45,325 bases of DNA from Methanomassiliicoccaceae archaeon UBA328 (GTDB taxonomy: Archaea; Thermoplasmatota; Thermoplasmata; Methanomassiliicoccales; Methanomethylophilaceae): the NCBI GenBank assembly GCA_002506905.1, contig DAYM01000012.1:13236-58560 (forward strand). The letters are read 5' to 3'. The notes under the pieces were generated by a model. It saw only the letters and a program-made list of their open reading frames with translations, made no database searches and had not been told where the DNA came from. Every line of letters begins with the position of its first letter. Positions within the stretch are counted from its first letter, which is position 1. Positions 24,375 through 32,810 of the stretch are shown piece after piece. The position numbers and the translations under genes were made by a program.

Positions 24375-25529
24375 ATGGCAGAACAGAAGGGTCTCAAGAA
24401 CAGGGGCTACACTCACGCCGATGTCGATGAGAGGCGCAAGGCCGCCGAACAGTTCACAGGAGCCGATCTGGAAAGCGTTTCCAAATATTGTTTCAGTTCG
24501 GAAAAGGCTTCCAAGAATATCGAGAACATGATCGGTGCGATCCAGATCCCGTTGGGATATGCAGGACCCATAATGGTGAAAGGGGATAACGCCCAGGGCG
24601 AATTCCTCATACCTCTGGCAACTACCGAAGGCGCATTGGTCGCTTCGATCTCCAGAGGAATGTCGGTCATCAACGACGGAGGAGGGGCTTATGCAACCGT
24701 CACAAAGGATATGATGACCAGAGCACCCGTCTTCCGTACGAAGGACATCAAACATGCCAAAGAGACGGTCCAGTGGATAATGAACAACACCGAAAAGATC
24801 GATGAGGCCGTATCATCCACGACATCGCACGGAAAACTCATCGAGATAGAACCTTTCATAAGCGGCAGGAATCTGTATCTCAGATTCTCGTTCGATACCG
24901 GAGATGCAATGGGCATGAACATGGCCACAATAGCATCCGAGGCCGCCTGCCATGTCATAGAGGAGAACACCGGGGCAGTGACGGTATCTGTTTCCGGAAA
25001 CATGTGCAGCGATAAGAAACCGGCCGCGATAAATCTCATCAGAGGGCGCGGCAAGACCGTACTGGCAGAGGCCAGGATACCGAAGGATGTGGTCGAGAAG
25101 AGGCTGCATGCGACCACAGCATCCATCGTAGATACCAATTACAGAAAGAATCTGGTCGGAAGTTCGCTTTCCGGAACGCTGGGTGCGAATGCACATGCGG
25201 CAAACATGGTCGCCGCATTCTATCTGGCCACGGGACAGGACCCCGCACAGGTCGTCGGAGGCAGTATGGCCATGACGAACTGCGAGGACGCCGACGGAGA
25301 CCTTTACATCAGTGTGAGGATGCCCGCTGTCGAAGTGGGAACGGTCGGAGGAGGCACATCGCTTCCCTGCCAGTCCGAAGCGCTGAAGATGATAGATTGC
25401 CTGGGCTCAGGCAAAGCAAGAAAACTGGCAGAACTTGTCGCAGTGACGGTACTTGCCGGTGAACTTTCAACATTGGCCGCTCAGGCGGCGAGACAGCTCG
25501 GAAGGGCTCACAAACAACTTGGACGTTGA
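24375..25529 (+). CDS. hmgA: 3-hydroxy-3-methylglutaryl-CoA reductase
   Basis: A 384-residue enzyme of the mevalonate pathway, making mevalonate for archaeal isoprenoid lipids. Core motifs: GPIMVKGDN with LATTEGALVASISRG (catalytic Glu), then VSGNMCSDKKPAAINLIRGRGK (catalytic Lys), YLATGQDPAQVVGG (catalytic Asp) and a C-terminal RAHKQLGR with the His. Length and motifs fit the soluble NADPH-dependent archaeal type. A TATA-like stretch (gatattttaata, 24341-24352) about 28 bp upstream and no Shine-Dalgarno suggest a leaderless mRNA. PheT starts 6 bp after its stop codon. Confidence 0.96.
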   Translation: MAEQKGLKNRGYTHADVDERRKAAEQFTGADLESVSKYCFSSEKASKNIENMIGAIQIPLGYAGPIMVKGDNAQGEFLIPLATTEGALVASISRGMSVINDGGGAYATVTKDMMTRAPVFRTKDIKHAKETVQWIMNNTEKIDEAVSSTTSHGKLIEIEPFISGRNLYLRFSFDTGDAMGMNMATIASEAACHVIEENTGAVTVSVSGNMCSDKKPAAINLIRGRGKTVLAEARIPKDVVEKRLHATTASIVDTNYRKNLVGSSLSGTLGANAHAANMVAAFYLATGQDPAQVVGGSMAMTNCEDADGDLYISVRMPAVEVGTVGGGTSLPCQSEALKMIDCLGSGKARKLAELVAVTVLAGELSTLAAQAARQLGRAHKQLGR

Positions 25530-25535
25530 TACACA

Positions 25536-27200
25536 ATGCCGGTAATCAATTTCAAATACGACGACCTCTGCGGTCTGATAGGTGAGGATGTACCTCAGAA
25601 GACCCTTATCGAAAGGATCCCGATGATCGGTGCGGATATGCATGACACCGAAGGGAATGAGAACGAAATGTCCGTGGAATTCTTCCCGGACCGTCCCGAC
25701 CTGTTCAGCGTCGAGGGTCTCGGAAGAGGAATGAGGGCCTTCCTCGGTATCAGACCCGGACTCCAGGAATACGATGTTGAGAAGACGGATATTCAGGTCG
25801 TGACCGATCCCAAGATCGAAAAGGTCAGGCCGTACTTCCTTTGCGGAGTGGTCACCGGCGTCAACATCGACGATGATTTCCTCAGATCGATAATGGAACT
25901 CCAGGAGAAACTGCATATAACGATCGGAAGGAAAAGAAGCAAGTTTGCTATCGGCATCCACGATCTGGACAAGGTCGTTCCGCCATTCACGTATACGACC
26001 GCGAAGCCTCATGACGTCAAATTCGTTCCTCTTGCAAAGACAGAGGAAATGGACCTTGAGGAAATACTCGAAAAACACGAGAAAGGCATAGGGTACGCCC
26101 ATCTCCTGAAAGGATTGGACGAATATCCCATAATCTTCGACAGCAAGAAGAATGTACTGTCGTTTCCTCCGATCATCAACGGTTCGCTCACGACGGTGAC
26201 CACGAAGACACACAACCTCTTCATCGACGTCACCGGAATGGACAGGAAGGCCGTGAAGGGAGCATTGGACATTGTCGTCACATCGCTTGCTGAACGCGGC
26301 GGAAAGATCGGCTCTGTCCATATGACCGGATCATACGACTGCATCTCGCCCGATCTCACCCCGATCACGCGCACCATCTCATCTTCTGAATGCCAGAAGT
26401 TCCTCGGACTCGATATCGGCAACAAAGGTGTCATAGAAGCGCTCGGCAAGATGGGAATGGATGCAAAGGTCGATCCCGAGGATAACGACAGGATAATCGT
26501 CAGATACGCCACCACAAGGCTCGACATCATGCACGATGTCGATATCTACGAAGATGTTGCGACGGGATACGGATTCGAGAACTTCGGAGGCAGATACAAA
26601 CTGGACCAGACCCTCGGACACCTCAGTCCCGACACCACATTCTCGGACAGTATCAAGGATATCGTGATCGGTCTCGGATACACCGAGGTCACAACACTGA
26701 CGCTCAGCAATCAAAAGGATGAATTCCAGCTTTCCGGTCTTCCCGAGCTTACGACCGTGGACATCACAAATCCCATCACAGAGGACCACACGTGCCTCAG
26801 GACATATCTCATGCCCAGTCTGATGAGGATACTCAGGCACAACAAACACCGCGACCTCCCTCAGAAGATATTCGAGGTCGGTTACGTGGTCAGGGACAAC
26901 AAGACGGTCCTTCACCTCTGTGCCCTGGCAACCGCATCCAAAGTCTCCTTTACGGAGATCAAATCCGTTGCGGAATCCGTTCTCAGAGAGACCTCCACGG
27001 AGTATACCCTCTCTGCATGCGACTACCCCACATTCATCAGCGGAAGGGGAGCATTCACGGACATCGGCGGAAAACATGCAGGTGTGTTCGGCGAAGTATC
27101 GCCCAAGGTCGTCACCGACTTCGAGATCACACACCCCGTAATGATGGTCGAATTCGACCTCACTCCGATCATCTCGACCAAAGAAGGGAAGCTTTTCTGA
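25536..27200 (+). CDS. pheT: Phenylalanyl-tRNA synthetase beta subunit
   Basis: A 554-residue protein of archaeal/eukaryotic PheT type, with the catalytic alpha subunit encoded elsewhere. Visible domains: the N-terminal B1 part (INFKYDDLCGLIGEDVP), the B3/B4 domain (GRKRSKFAIGIHDLDKVVPPFTY, SFPPIINGSLTTVT), the B5 part (RYATTRLDIMHDVDIYEDVATGYGFENFGG) and the B6-7 catalytic-like fold ending GEVSPKVVTDFEI. It lies 6 bp after HMG-CoA reductase, and its stop overlaps the next ATG (TGATG), so the three genes form one operon. Confidence 0.95.
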   Translation: MPVINFKYDDLCGLIGEDVPQKTLIERIPMIGADMHDTEGNENEMSVEFFPDRPDLFSVEGLGRGMRAFLGIRPGLQEYDVEKTDIQVVTDPKIEKVRPYFLCGVVTGVNIDDDFLRSIMELQEKLHITIGRKRSKFAIGIHDLDKVVPPFTYTTAKPHDVKFVPLAKTEEMDLEEILEKHEKGIGYAHLLKGLDEYPIIFDSKKNVLSFPPIINGSLTTVTTKTHNLFIDVTGMDRKAVKGALDIVVTSLAERGGKIGSVHMTGSYDCISPDLTPITRTISSSECQKFLGLDIGNKGVIEALGKMGMDAKVDPEDNDRIIVRYATTRLDIMHDVDIYEDVATGYGFENFGGRYKLDQTLGHLSPDTTFSDSIKDIVIGLGYTEVTTLTLSNQKDEFQLSGLPELTTVDITNPITEDHTCLRTYLMPSLMRILRHNKHRDLPQKIFEVGYVVRDNKTVLHLCALATASKVSFTEIKSVAESVLRETSTEYTLSACDYPTFISGRGAFTDIGGKHAGVFGEVSPKVVTDFEITHPVMMVEFDLTPIISTKEGKLF

Positions 27201-27670
27201 TGGACGTAGGAGAAACTTTCCCCCATTTCGTCCTTCAGGACGAAGACGGCGAGACCCTCGACAGCAAGATGCTGGAGGGGATCCGCTACGTCATCTATTT
27301 CTACCCCAAGGACGGAACATCCGGATGTACCAAAGAGGCCCTTCAGTTCACGGATGCCTTTGCCAAATTCATGTTCAGGAACATACCCGTCTTCGGCGTG
27401 AGCAGAGATTCGGTTGCAACACACAGGAAGTTCAAGGACAATAATGCCCTGAAGATCAAACTTCTCAGCGATCCGGATCATTCCCTGACGGAAGCCGTCG
27501 GAGCCTGGGGGAAGAAGATGATGTACGGCAAAGAGGTCGAAGGCGTCATCAGATCCACATTCATCGTCGGCAAGGACGGAAAGGTCGAGGCCGCCTGGAC
27601 CAAGGTCAAGGTGGACGGACATGCGGATGCCGTCCTCCAAAAGGCGATCTCCCTGTTCAAAGAATCATGA
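27200..27670 (+). CDS. bcp: Thioredoxin-dependent peroxiredoxin (Bcp-type)
   Basis: A 156-residue peroxiredoxin with the Bcp/PrxQ layout: FPHFVLQDEDGETLDSKML, then YFYPKDGTSGCTKEALQFTDAF. The Cys here is the peroxidatic one, although the common PTxxC threonine context is altered to GTSGC. GVSRDSVATHRKF and STFIVGKDGKVEAAW follow. It reduces peroxides using thioredoxin-like donors. Its ATG overlaps the pheT stop codon, and its 3' end overlaps etfA on the other strand by 6 bp. Confidence 0.93.
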   Translation: MDVGETFPHFVLQDEDGETLDSKMLEGIRYVIYFYPKDGTSGCTKEALQFTDAFAKFMFRNIPVFGVSRDSVATHRKFKDNNALKIKLLSDPDHSLTEAVGAWGKKMMYGKEVEGVIRSTFIVGKDGKVEAAWTKVKVDGHADAVLQKAISLFKES

Positions 27671-28729
27671 GAGACGTCTGTCCAGCTCTTCCAGGATTAG
27701 GTCTGCATCTCCTACGATGAACTCATCGCACACATCCTTTATCGGAGCGTCCGGATCGATATTAACGGCGATGATCTTCTTGGCAGAATTGATGCCTGCC
27801 TTATGCTGAACGGAACCGGATATTCCGAATGCGATATAGATGTCCGGAGAGACACTGCGGCCGGACTGGCCGACCTGCCTGCTCATCGGCATCCATCCTT
27901 TGTCGACCAATGAACGGGAACATGAGACCATACCTCCGAGTTTTGAGGCGATCCTTTCGGCAGTTTCAACAGAACTCCTGCGGACGCCGTTTCCCAGGGA
28001 GATCAGAACCTTTGCCTTCGAGATATCGATCTCCGATGTCTTCTTCATGACAGAGGATATTATCTCCTTCTGCTTGGAACACACGGGCTCGCGATAGATC
28101 ACGGTGCCTTTCCTTCCGATCTCCGGTTCCGGCATGGGAAAGATATCCGGTCTTAAAGTGGCCATCTGAGGGAATGACGTGGCCGAGATGGTAGCTATTA
28201 TATTCCCTCCGAATGCGGGTCTGGTCATCAGCAGGTCCCTTCCGTCCATGGACAGTTCGGTGCAATCGGCGGTGAGTCCGGTAGATAATGAGGCTGCAAG
28301 TCTGGGAGCGATCTCCCTTCCCCTGAGCGTTCCTCCGATGAGGATCACGGCGGGATTGACCCTGTTGGAAACGTCCGCCAGACAATCCGCGTAGACCTCC
28401 GGACGGTATACGGAAGGGCCTCTGGTCCTTACGTGATACAGGGTGTCCACCCCGTACGAGAATATCTCATCATACAGCGGCTTGACCTCCGGACCTCCGA
28501 AAAGCACTCCGAACAGACGGGCATCGCTCATCTTCCTGAGCTTACCGAGAAGCTGGACGGAAACATCCGATATCCTGATCGAGTCTCCCTGCACAACGGT
28601 CTCGATCCATACCAGTCCCCCGTCGGCAGTCGATTGGTTGAGGTCGTATTGCTGAAGCATTCCGGGGGGAAGACCGTCCTTGCCTCCGTCTGTGCTGCAT
28701 GAACCTCCCGAACATGATTCGCATCCCAT
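27665..28729 (-). CDS. etfA: Electron transfer flavoprotein alpha subunit
   Basis: A 354-residue protein. The C-terminal FAD domain has KAKVLISLGNGVRRSS, SRSLVDKGWMPMSRQVGQSGRSVSPDIYIAFGISGSVQHKAGINSAKKIIAVNIDPDAPI, the standard FAD-binding signature. The N-terminal half is the ETF alpha fold. It begins with a cysteine-rich stretch (MGCESCSGGSCS, three Cys), not typical of ETF and possibly a metal or Fe-S site. I start at the ATG at 28729, whose first base is the last base of the etfB stop codon (TGATG). With EtfB and the GlcD-type enzyme it forms a three-gene operon. Confidence 0.93.
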   Translation of the reverse strand: MGCESCSGGSCSTDGGKDGLPPGMLQQYDLNQSTADGGLVWIETVVQGDSIRISDVSVQLLGKLRKMSDARLFGVLFGGPEVKPLYDEIFSYGVDTLYHVRTRGPSVYRPEVYADCLADVSNRVNPAVILIGGTLRGREIAPRLAASLSTGLTADCTELSMDGRDLLMTRPAFGGNIIATISATSFPQMATLRPDIFPMPEPEIGRKGTVIYREPVCSKQKEIISSVMKKTSEIDISKAKVLISLGNGVRRSSVETAERIASKLGGMVSCSRSLVDKGWMPMSRQVGQSGRSVSPDIYIAFGISGSVQHKAGINSAKKIIAVNIDPDAPIKDVCDEFIVGDADLILEELDRRLS

Positions 28730-29493
28730 CAGAATACCTCCATTATCCTGTCTGCGGCCTTCGACGGGTCTGAACCGTCGATCGTCTCGCATTCGCTTCC
28801 GACATCGGGTGTACGGGAGGAGACTATCTTTGTCCTGGAACCTTTCAGGCCTACGGAATACATGCCGAGACCGAGATCGATACGGTTCAGAACACGGATC
28901 TCCTTATCCTTCGCTTTGATATGCTGTGAGATCGAGGGAACATAACGGTTGATATCTCCTTCGGACACGGAGATCAGAGACGGCGGCTGTGCGACACAGA
29001 CGCGCTCCTCATCCCTGTAATCCTGAGTTACCTCGAAATGATCGCCCTTAGATACGATATCTTTGGTGTAATAGAATTGCTGGACGCACATCATTCTGGC
29101 CAATTCGCCGGGAACCTGTGCGGTATTGCCGTCGGCGGCCTGCTCTCCGCAGAATATGAGGTCGTAATCGGGACATACCTTGGTTATGAACATATGAAGG
29201 GTCCTTGCAGTGGCATAGGTATCCGCGCCGGCAAATGCGCGGTCGGACAGAAGGTATGCCTCATCCGCACCCATCTCCAGACATCTGAGAAGAGCTTCTT
29301 TGGCCTGGTCGGGACCCATGGCGACAGCGATCACGGTATCCCCGTCCTTTCTGATCCTGCGGACAAGGTCCAGACAATACTCGCAATACGGGTCCAATAT
29401 CGAAGGGACTCCCGTGCGTATCAGACTGCCGTTGGCATCGATCTCGATCTTCGTAGTATCGGGCACCTGTTTGACAGCAACGATGAACTTCAT
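28729..29493 (-). CDS. etfB: Electron transfer flavoprotein beta subunit
   Basis: A 254-residue protein that starts MKFIVAVKQVPDTTKIEID, the usual EtfB opening. VIAVAMGPDQAKEALLRCLEMGADEAYLL and CGEQAADGNTAQVPGELA are the conserved ETF beta signature, and ISVSEGDINRYVPSI follows. It holds AMP or a second FAD in ETFs; which one cannot be told here. It overlaps the GlcD-type gene upstream by 4 bp and etfA downstream by 1 bp (TGATG). Confidence 0.94.
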   Translation of the reverse strand: MKFIVAVKQVPDTTKIEIDANGSLIRTGVPSILDPYCEYCLDLVRRIRKDGDTVIAVAMGPDQAKEALLRCLEMGADEAYLLSDRAFAGADTYATARTLHMFITKVCPDYDLIFCGEQAADGNTAQVPGELARMMCVQQFYYTKDIVSKGDHFEVTQDYRDEERVCVAQPPSLISVSEGDINRYVPSISQHIKAKDKEIRVLNRIDLGLGMYSVGLKGSRTKIVSSRTPDVGSECETIDGSDPSKAADRIMEVF

Positions 29494-31022
29494 CTTATCA
29501 CCATATTTCCGACATTCAGCGTCCAGGTCGGATCGAGAACATCCTTTGCAGCCTTGATCTCTTCTGCACCTTTCTCGCCGTACATCATCGTGATGTATTC
29601 ATTCTTCAGCTTGCCGATACCGTGTTCGGCACTGGGCGAACCTCCGAGATCCATGGCCGCCCTGGCAAGTTCCCGGTAAGCGGTCTTGGCGCGGTCGACA
29701 TCGTCCATGCTTTTGATCATGATTTCCACATGAAGATGGCCGTTGCCGATGTGACCGAAGATGACATACCGGAGATCGTACTTTTTCAGGGTCTCACGGT
29801 AGATCTCCATCATCCTGTCCAATTTGTCCAGAGGAACGGACATGTCCGTACCCATCTTGTGGATGTTGACGTCGTTCTTCTGTTTGATCTTGGCAACATG
29901 ATCGAATATCGATTGCGGGACAGAGTGCCTGAATGCGAAGAATCTCTGTCTGTCGTTCTGCTCATGACCGCACCAACTGTCATCCAGTGAACCGCCGTAC
30001 TTCTCCGCTATCTTGCCGATGACATCGTAGCTCCCGTAGACGGAACCGTCGTAAGGGAGATCGAAGAAGACCGCAGAACCTGCTTTCTCGGGTATGTCCG
30101 GCATTCCGGTGAATTTGGGATCGGAAATTCTGGATTCCCTGATAAGGTTCAGAGAACCTCCGTCAAAATATTCCAGGAACTCGGGAACGACATCCGAATC
30201 CCTCAGATCCTCTACGAATCCGTATGAGGAAACATCATCCGGAAAGAACATTATATTGGATATCAGAGGATGCCAGGGGGCCAGGTAGACATCGGCTTCC
30301 GTTATCACGCCGATGATGCCTTCGCTTCCTACGAACAGGTCCACGGCATCGAGGTCGGGAGATGCCATTATGCCTGTTGCATTCTTGATACCGAGTCTGA
30401 AATCGTATGATGGGACACGGACGGCGTATCCTTCGCCCAGGTCCAGGACATTATCCTTCGCGATAACATCCCCTCTTTTCAGATCGAGGACCTTTCCCGT
30501 CGAAAGGACGATCCTGATCCTTCTGACCCAATTCCTGGTGGGACCATACTTGAAAGTTCTCGGTCCCGAAGCATTTGTGGATATGTTCCCGCCGATAGAA
30601 CTGTTCAATTCGGTAGGGTCTACAGGATAGAAAAGAGGAGTTTTCATTGCTTCCTCTACAGCTCCGGGAGTCAGTTCATCAAGGTCCGAGAAGGCCTTCT
30701 TGGATATCAGGGCATTGAGTTCATTGACGGTCATTGCGGGCCTGACCCTGATAAAGAACCCGCAGTCATCCTTTCCGATGCCGACGGCTCCGTTCATCAT
30801 TTCCATGCCGAGGACGTCGCCGCCTTCCGGTACGGCACCGCCGCATACGCCGGTACGCATCGACGAGACTGTTATCTTCCTTCCGTTCTTTACGGAATCC
30901 TTCAGAATACCGATGACCTCTGATTCATTCTCGGGCATGTACAGCATATCTGCCCTGCCGGTCATCTTGGACTCATCGGAAAGATACGGAGAACCTGATT
31001 CCAACTTCCTGGCCGGCATCAT
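29490..31022 (-). CDS. FAD-binding GlcD/D-lactate dehydrogenase-type oxidoreductase
   Basis: A 510-residue flavoenzyme. The PCMH-type FAD domain has MLYMPENESEVIGILKDS, VSSMRTGVCGGAVPEGGDVLGME (the phosphate loop) and SSIGGNISTNASGPRTFKYG. The C-terminal cap has VIFGHIGNGHLHVEIM, then GGSPSAEHGIGKLKNEYI, with the catalytic His residues of the GlcD/D-lactate dehydrogenase family. With EtfAB it resembles the lactate dehydrogenase-EtfAB complex of acetogens, in which lactate oxidation is coupled to electron bifurcation; the 2-hydroxyacid substrate here is inferred. The ATG at 31022 overlaps the CoaD-fusion stop codon (ATGA). A second Met follows. Confidence 0.9.
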   Translation of the reverse strand: MMPARKLESGSPYLSDESKMTGRADMLYMPENESEVIGILKDSVKNGRKITVSSMRTGVCGGAVPEGGDVLGMEMMNGAVGIGKDDCGFFIRVRPAMTVNELNALISKKAFSDLDELTPGAVEEAMKTPLFYPVDPTELNSSIGGNISTNASGPRTFKYGPTRNWVRRIRIVLSTGKVLDLKRGDVIAKDNVLDLGEGYAVRVPSYDFRLGIKNATGIMASPDLDAVDLFVGSEGIIGVITEADVYLAPWHPLISNIMFFPDDVSSYGFVEDLRDSDVVPEFLEYFDGGSLNLIRESRISDPKFTGMPDIPEKAGSAVFFDLPYDGSVYGSYDVIGKIAEKYGGSLDDSWCGHEQNDRQRFFAFRHSVPQSIFDHVAKIKQKNDVNIHKMGTDMSVPLDKLDRMMEIYRETLKKYDLRYVIFGHIGNGHLHVEIMIKSMDDVDRAKTAYRELARAAMDLGGSPSAEHGIGKLKNEYITMMYGEKGAEEIKAAKDVLDPTWTLNVGNMVIR

Positions 31023-31966
31023 CTTTCCTCCCAGATACGGGGGATCATCGCTGCAGTCACGGATTGCTCGGTAAGGGCCTTACGATCGATGAGCCCTTTG
31101 CTCAAAAGACCGATCGCCCCCTGTTTCTTTCCGATGTCCGTGTTGCCGTATACCTTATGGACGGCATCTCCGACGGTCATGCCTCCGCGGACAAGTTCGG
31201 CCACGGAATCGGGATACATGAAACCCATTCCCGTTCCGACGGTGATCCTTCCTTCCTTATCGAGGACCGCACAGTACTGGTAATCGTAGAGCCCATCCTC
31301 TTTCTTGAAGACCCCTGCCTCGATACCGACCGAGAGATCGTGATCTTCGAGCGCATTCCTCGCCCTGTTGATCGCTCCCGTGCGAGTTTCGTCTTCGAAA
31401 GGCTGCGGGGACACTCCGGTCTTGACATCTATGCCTGTGACACGGACACTGCCGTAGATGCGCTCCATCACGGTACGGACGGCGGCTACCTTCACATGAT
31501 TGCCCGAACCCACAACGACATCCGGAACATCGGTCCTGCCGTTCCTGGCGTATCTTCCGCGCATGATGTCGGTGGAACTGATCTTCCCTCCGCATTCCGC
31601 GCCGAGCAGCGATATCACTTCGATCTGCATGGGTCTGATCCCTCTCTCGGCCCTTGAGAGGTTGATCTTCTTGGCATTCCCGAACGTTTCCTCCGAAACG
31701 ACCAGTATATCCGCCTCATCCATCTCTTCCGGACCGTAGATATCTTCGATGATTATGATCGAATATCCTTTGGAAAATGTATTCAGATACTCGGACAGGG
31801 CCCTCTTTCTGAGATACAGGGGAACGATATCCGATCTGGTTTCAGATGCCATCTTGTCGGAGGTCACACCGATAAAAACGAAATCCCCGAGCTCGAATGC
31901 CTTCGAGATCAGGGCCTTGTGTCCGTCGTGAAGGACGTTGAATGTTCCGGCCACTGCCGCGATCAT
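31019..31966 (-). CDS. Fusion: phosphopantetheine adenylyltransferase + inosine/xanthosine triphosphatase (DUF84)
   Basis: A 315-residue protein of two domains. Residues 1-142 are an archaeal-type CoaD nucleotidyltransferase (AAVAGTFNVLHDGHKALISKAF with the HxGH motif, then GAECGGKISSTDIMRGRY with the ISSTDIMRG motif). It would transfer AMP to 4'-phosphopantetheine in CoA synthesis. Residues 147-310 match the DUF84/YjjX family, house-cleaning NTPases for ITP and XTP (VVVGSGNHVKVAAVRTVMERIYG, GVSPQPFEDETRTGAINRARNAL, VGIEAGVF). The two activities are unrelated, so the fusion is notable. The frame is continuous. It overlaps the GlcD-type gene by 4 bp. Confidence 0.85.
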   Translation of the reverse strand: MIAAVAGTFNVLHDGHKALISKAFELGDFVFIGVTSDKMASETRSDIVPLYLRKRALSEYLNTFSKGYSIIIIEDIYGPEEMDEADILVVSEETFGNAKKINLSRAERGIRPMQIEVISLLGAECGGKISSTDIMRGRYARNGRTDVPDVVVGSGNHVKVAAVRTVMERIYGSVRVTGIDVKTGVSPQPFEDETRTGAINRARNALEDHDLSVGIEAGVFKKEDGLYDYQYCAVLDKEGRITVGTGMGFMYPDSVAELVRGGMTVGDAVHKVYGNTDIGKKQGAIGLLSKGLIDRKALTEQSVTAAMIPRIWEER

Positions 31967-31970
31967 CGTA

Positions 31971-32177
31971 TCACAATCCGAACATAACTATAACGGCGAT
32001 CGTGATCACTATCAATGCGACCCAGATAAGGCCGAGCTTCTTGAGCTTCTTCTTAGCCTGTATCCCTGCGGTCTCCTTGCATTCCTCGCTGCAGAAGTTT
32101 CCTTCTCCGACGAATGCCTTGCCGCATTCCTCGCAATGTCTGTGCTGGGGGATCTTATCCGCGAACACGCCTGCCAT
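31971..32177 (-). CDS. DUF2116 zinc-ribbon membrane protein
   Basis: A 68-residue protein. HRHCEECGKAFVGEGNFCSEEC is a zinc finger (C/C...C/C), followed by a basic linker (AKKKLKKLG) and one C-terminal helix (LIWVALIVITIAVIVMFG). This is the DUF2116 layout; the function is unknown. It lies 4 bp before the CoaD fusion on the same strand. Confidence 0.85.
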   Translation of the reverse strand: MAGVFADKIPQHRHCEECGKAFVGEGNFCSEECKETAGIQAKKKLKKLGLIWVALIVITIAVIVMFGL

Positions 32178-32200
32178 GCAACCGTTATACGCGCATGTTC

Positions 32201-32806
32201 TTATAAAGTATCGTTAGCGAGACGTCTGTCCAACTCGTTCTGAACGATTATGATACAATGATCGGCGTGAAGGCTGTGAGGGCCTATGCATATCCTGTCC
32301 GGGCCCTTTGAAAGAAGGAGTTCTTCTTCCTCTTCAGTGAGGTCCCTGTTGTCTCCGAGGACGAATATCGGGTTCTCGGGGAATTCATAATCCTTACAGT
32401 CGACACCGTCTTCCTTGAGATAGACAAAATGTCCCTTTTCGGATAATTCTTCGATGATGTCGGAGAAGGACCTTCTGGAGATGTAGACTCCGGGCGAGGA
32501 TCTGTACTCCTCTTTATCCGGCAGTTTCTTCAGAAGAGCGTTTCTGATCAATGACGATGTACTTCTCTCGTCGGGATTGAGATATCTCATATCCTCCCCG
32601 CTGAACCTTACGGTCTTGGGAGAGTCGGTTCCGCCTTCGAGGATAAGATAGACCTGAACGTCCTTGCGGAGATCATGGCTCAGGAAGAACGAGGAATTCA
32701 CACATCTGCAGAGGATGTCCAGTCTTCCGGCGCCTCCGCAGATATCATCCAACTTGAAGTCACCTGTCGTCACGGCCTTATGGCCGGTTATGACGAAATA
32801 GCGCAA
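32201..32806 (-). CDS. trmY: tRNA pseudouridine-54 N1-methyltransferase TrmY
   Basis: A 201-residue SPOUT methyltransferase that makes m1-pseudouridine at tRNA position 54 in archaea. It begins MRYFVITGHKAVTTGDFKLDDICGGAGRLDILCRCVNSSFFLSHDLRKDV and has NPDERSTSSLIRNALLKK. NPIFVLGDNRDLTEEEEELL and KGPDRICIGPHSLHADHCIIIVQNELDRR form the SAM knot. It is placed directly downstream of SRP54 (4 bp gap). Confidence 0.93.
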   Translation of the reverse strand: MRYFVITGHKAVTTGDFKLDDICGGAGRLDILCRCVNSSFFLSHDLRKDVQVYLILEGGTDSPKTVRFSGEDMRYLNPDERSTSSLIRNALLKKLPDKEEYRSSPGVYISRRSFSDIIEELSEKGHFVYLKEDGVDCKDYEFPENPIFVLGDNRDLTEEEEELLLSKGPDRICIGPHSLHADHCIIIVQNELDRRLANDTL

Positions 32807-32810
32807 ATGA

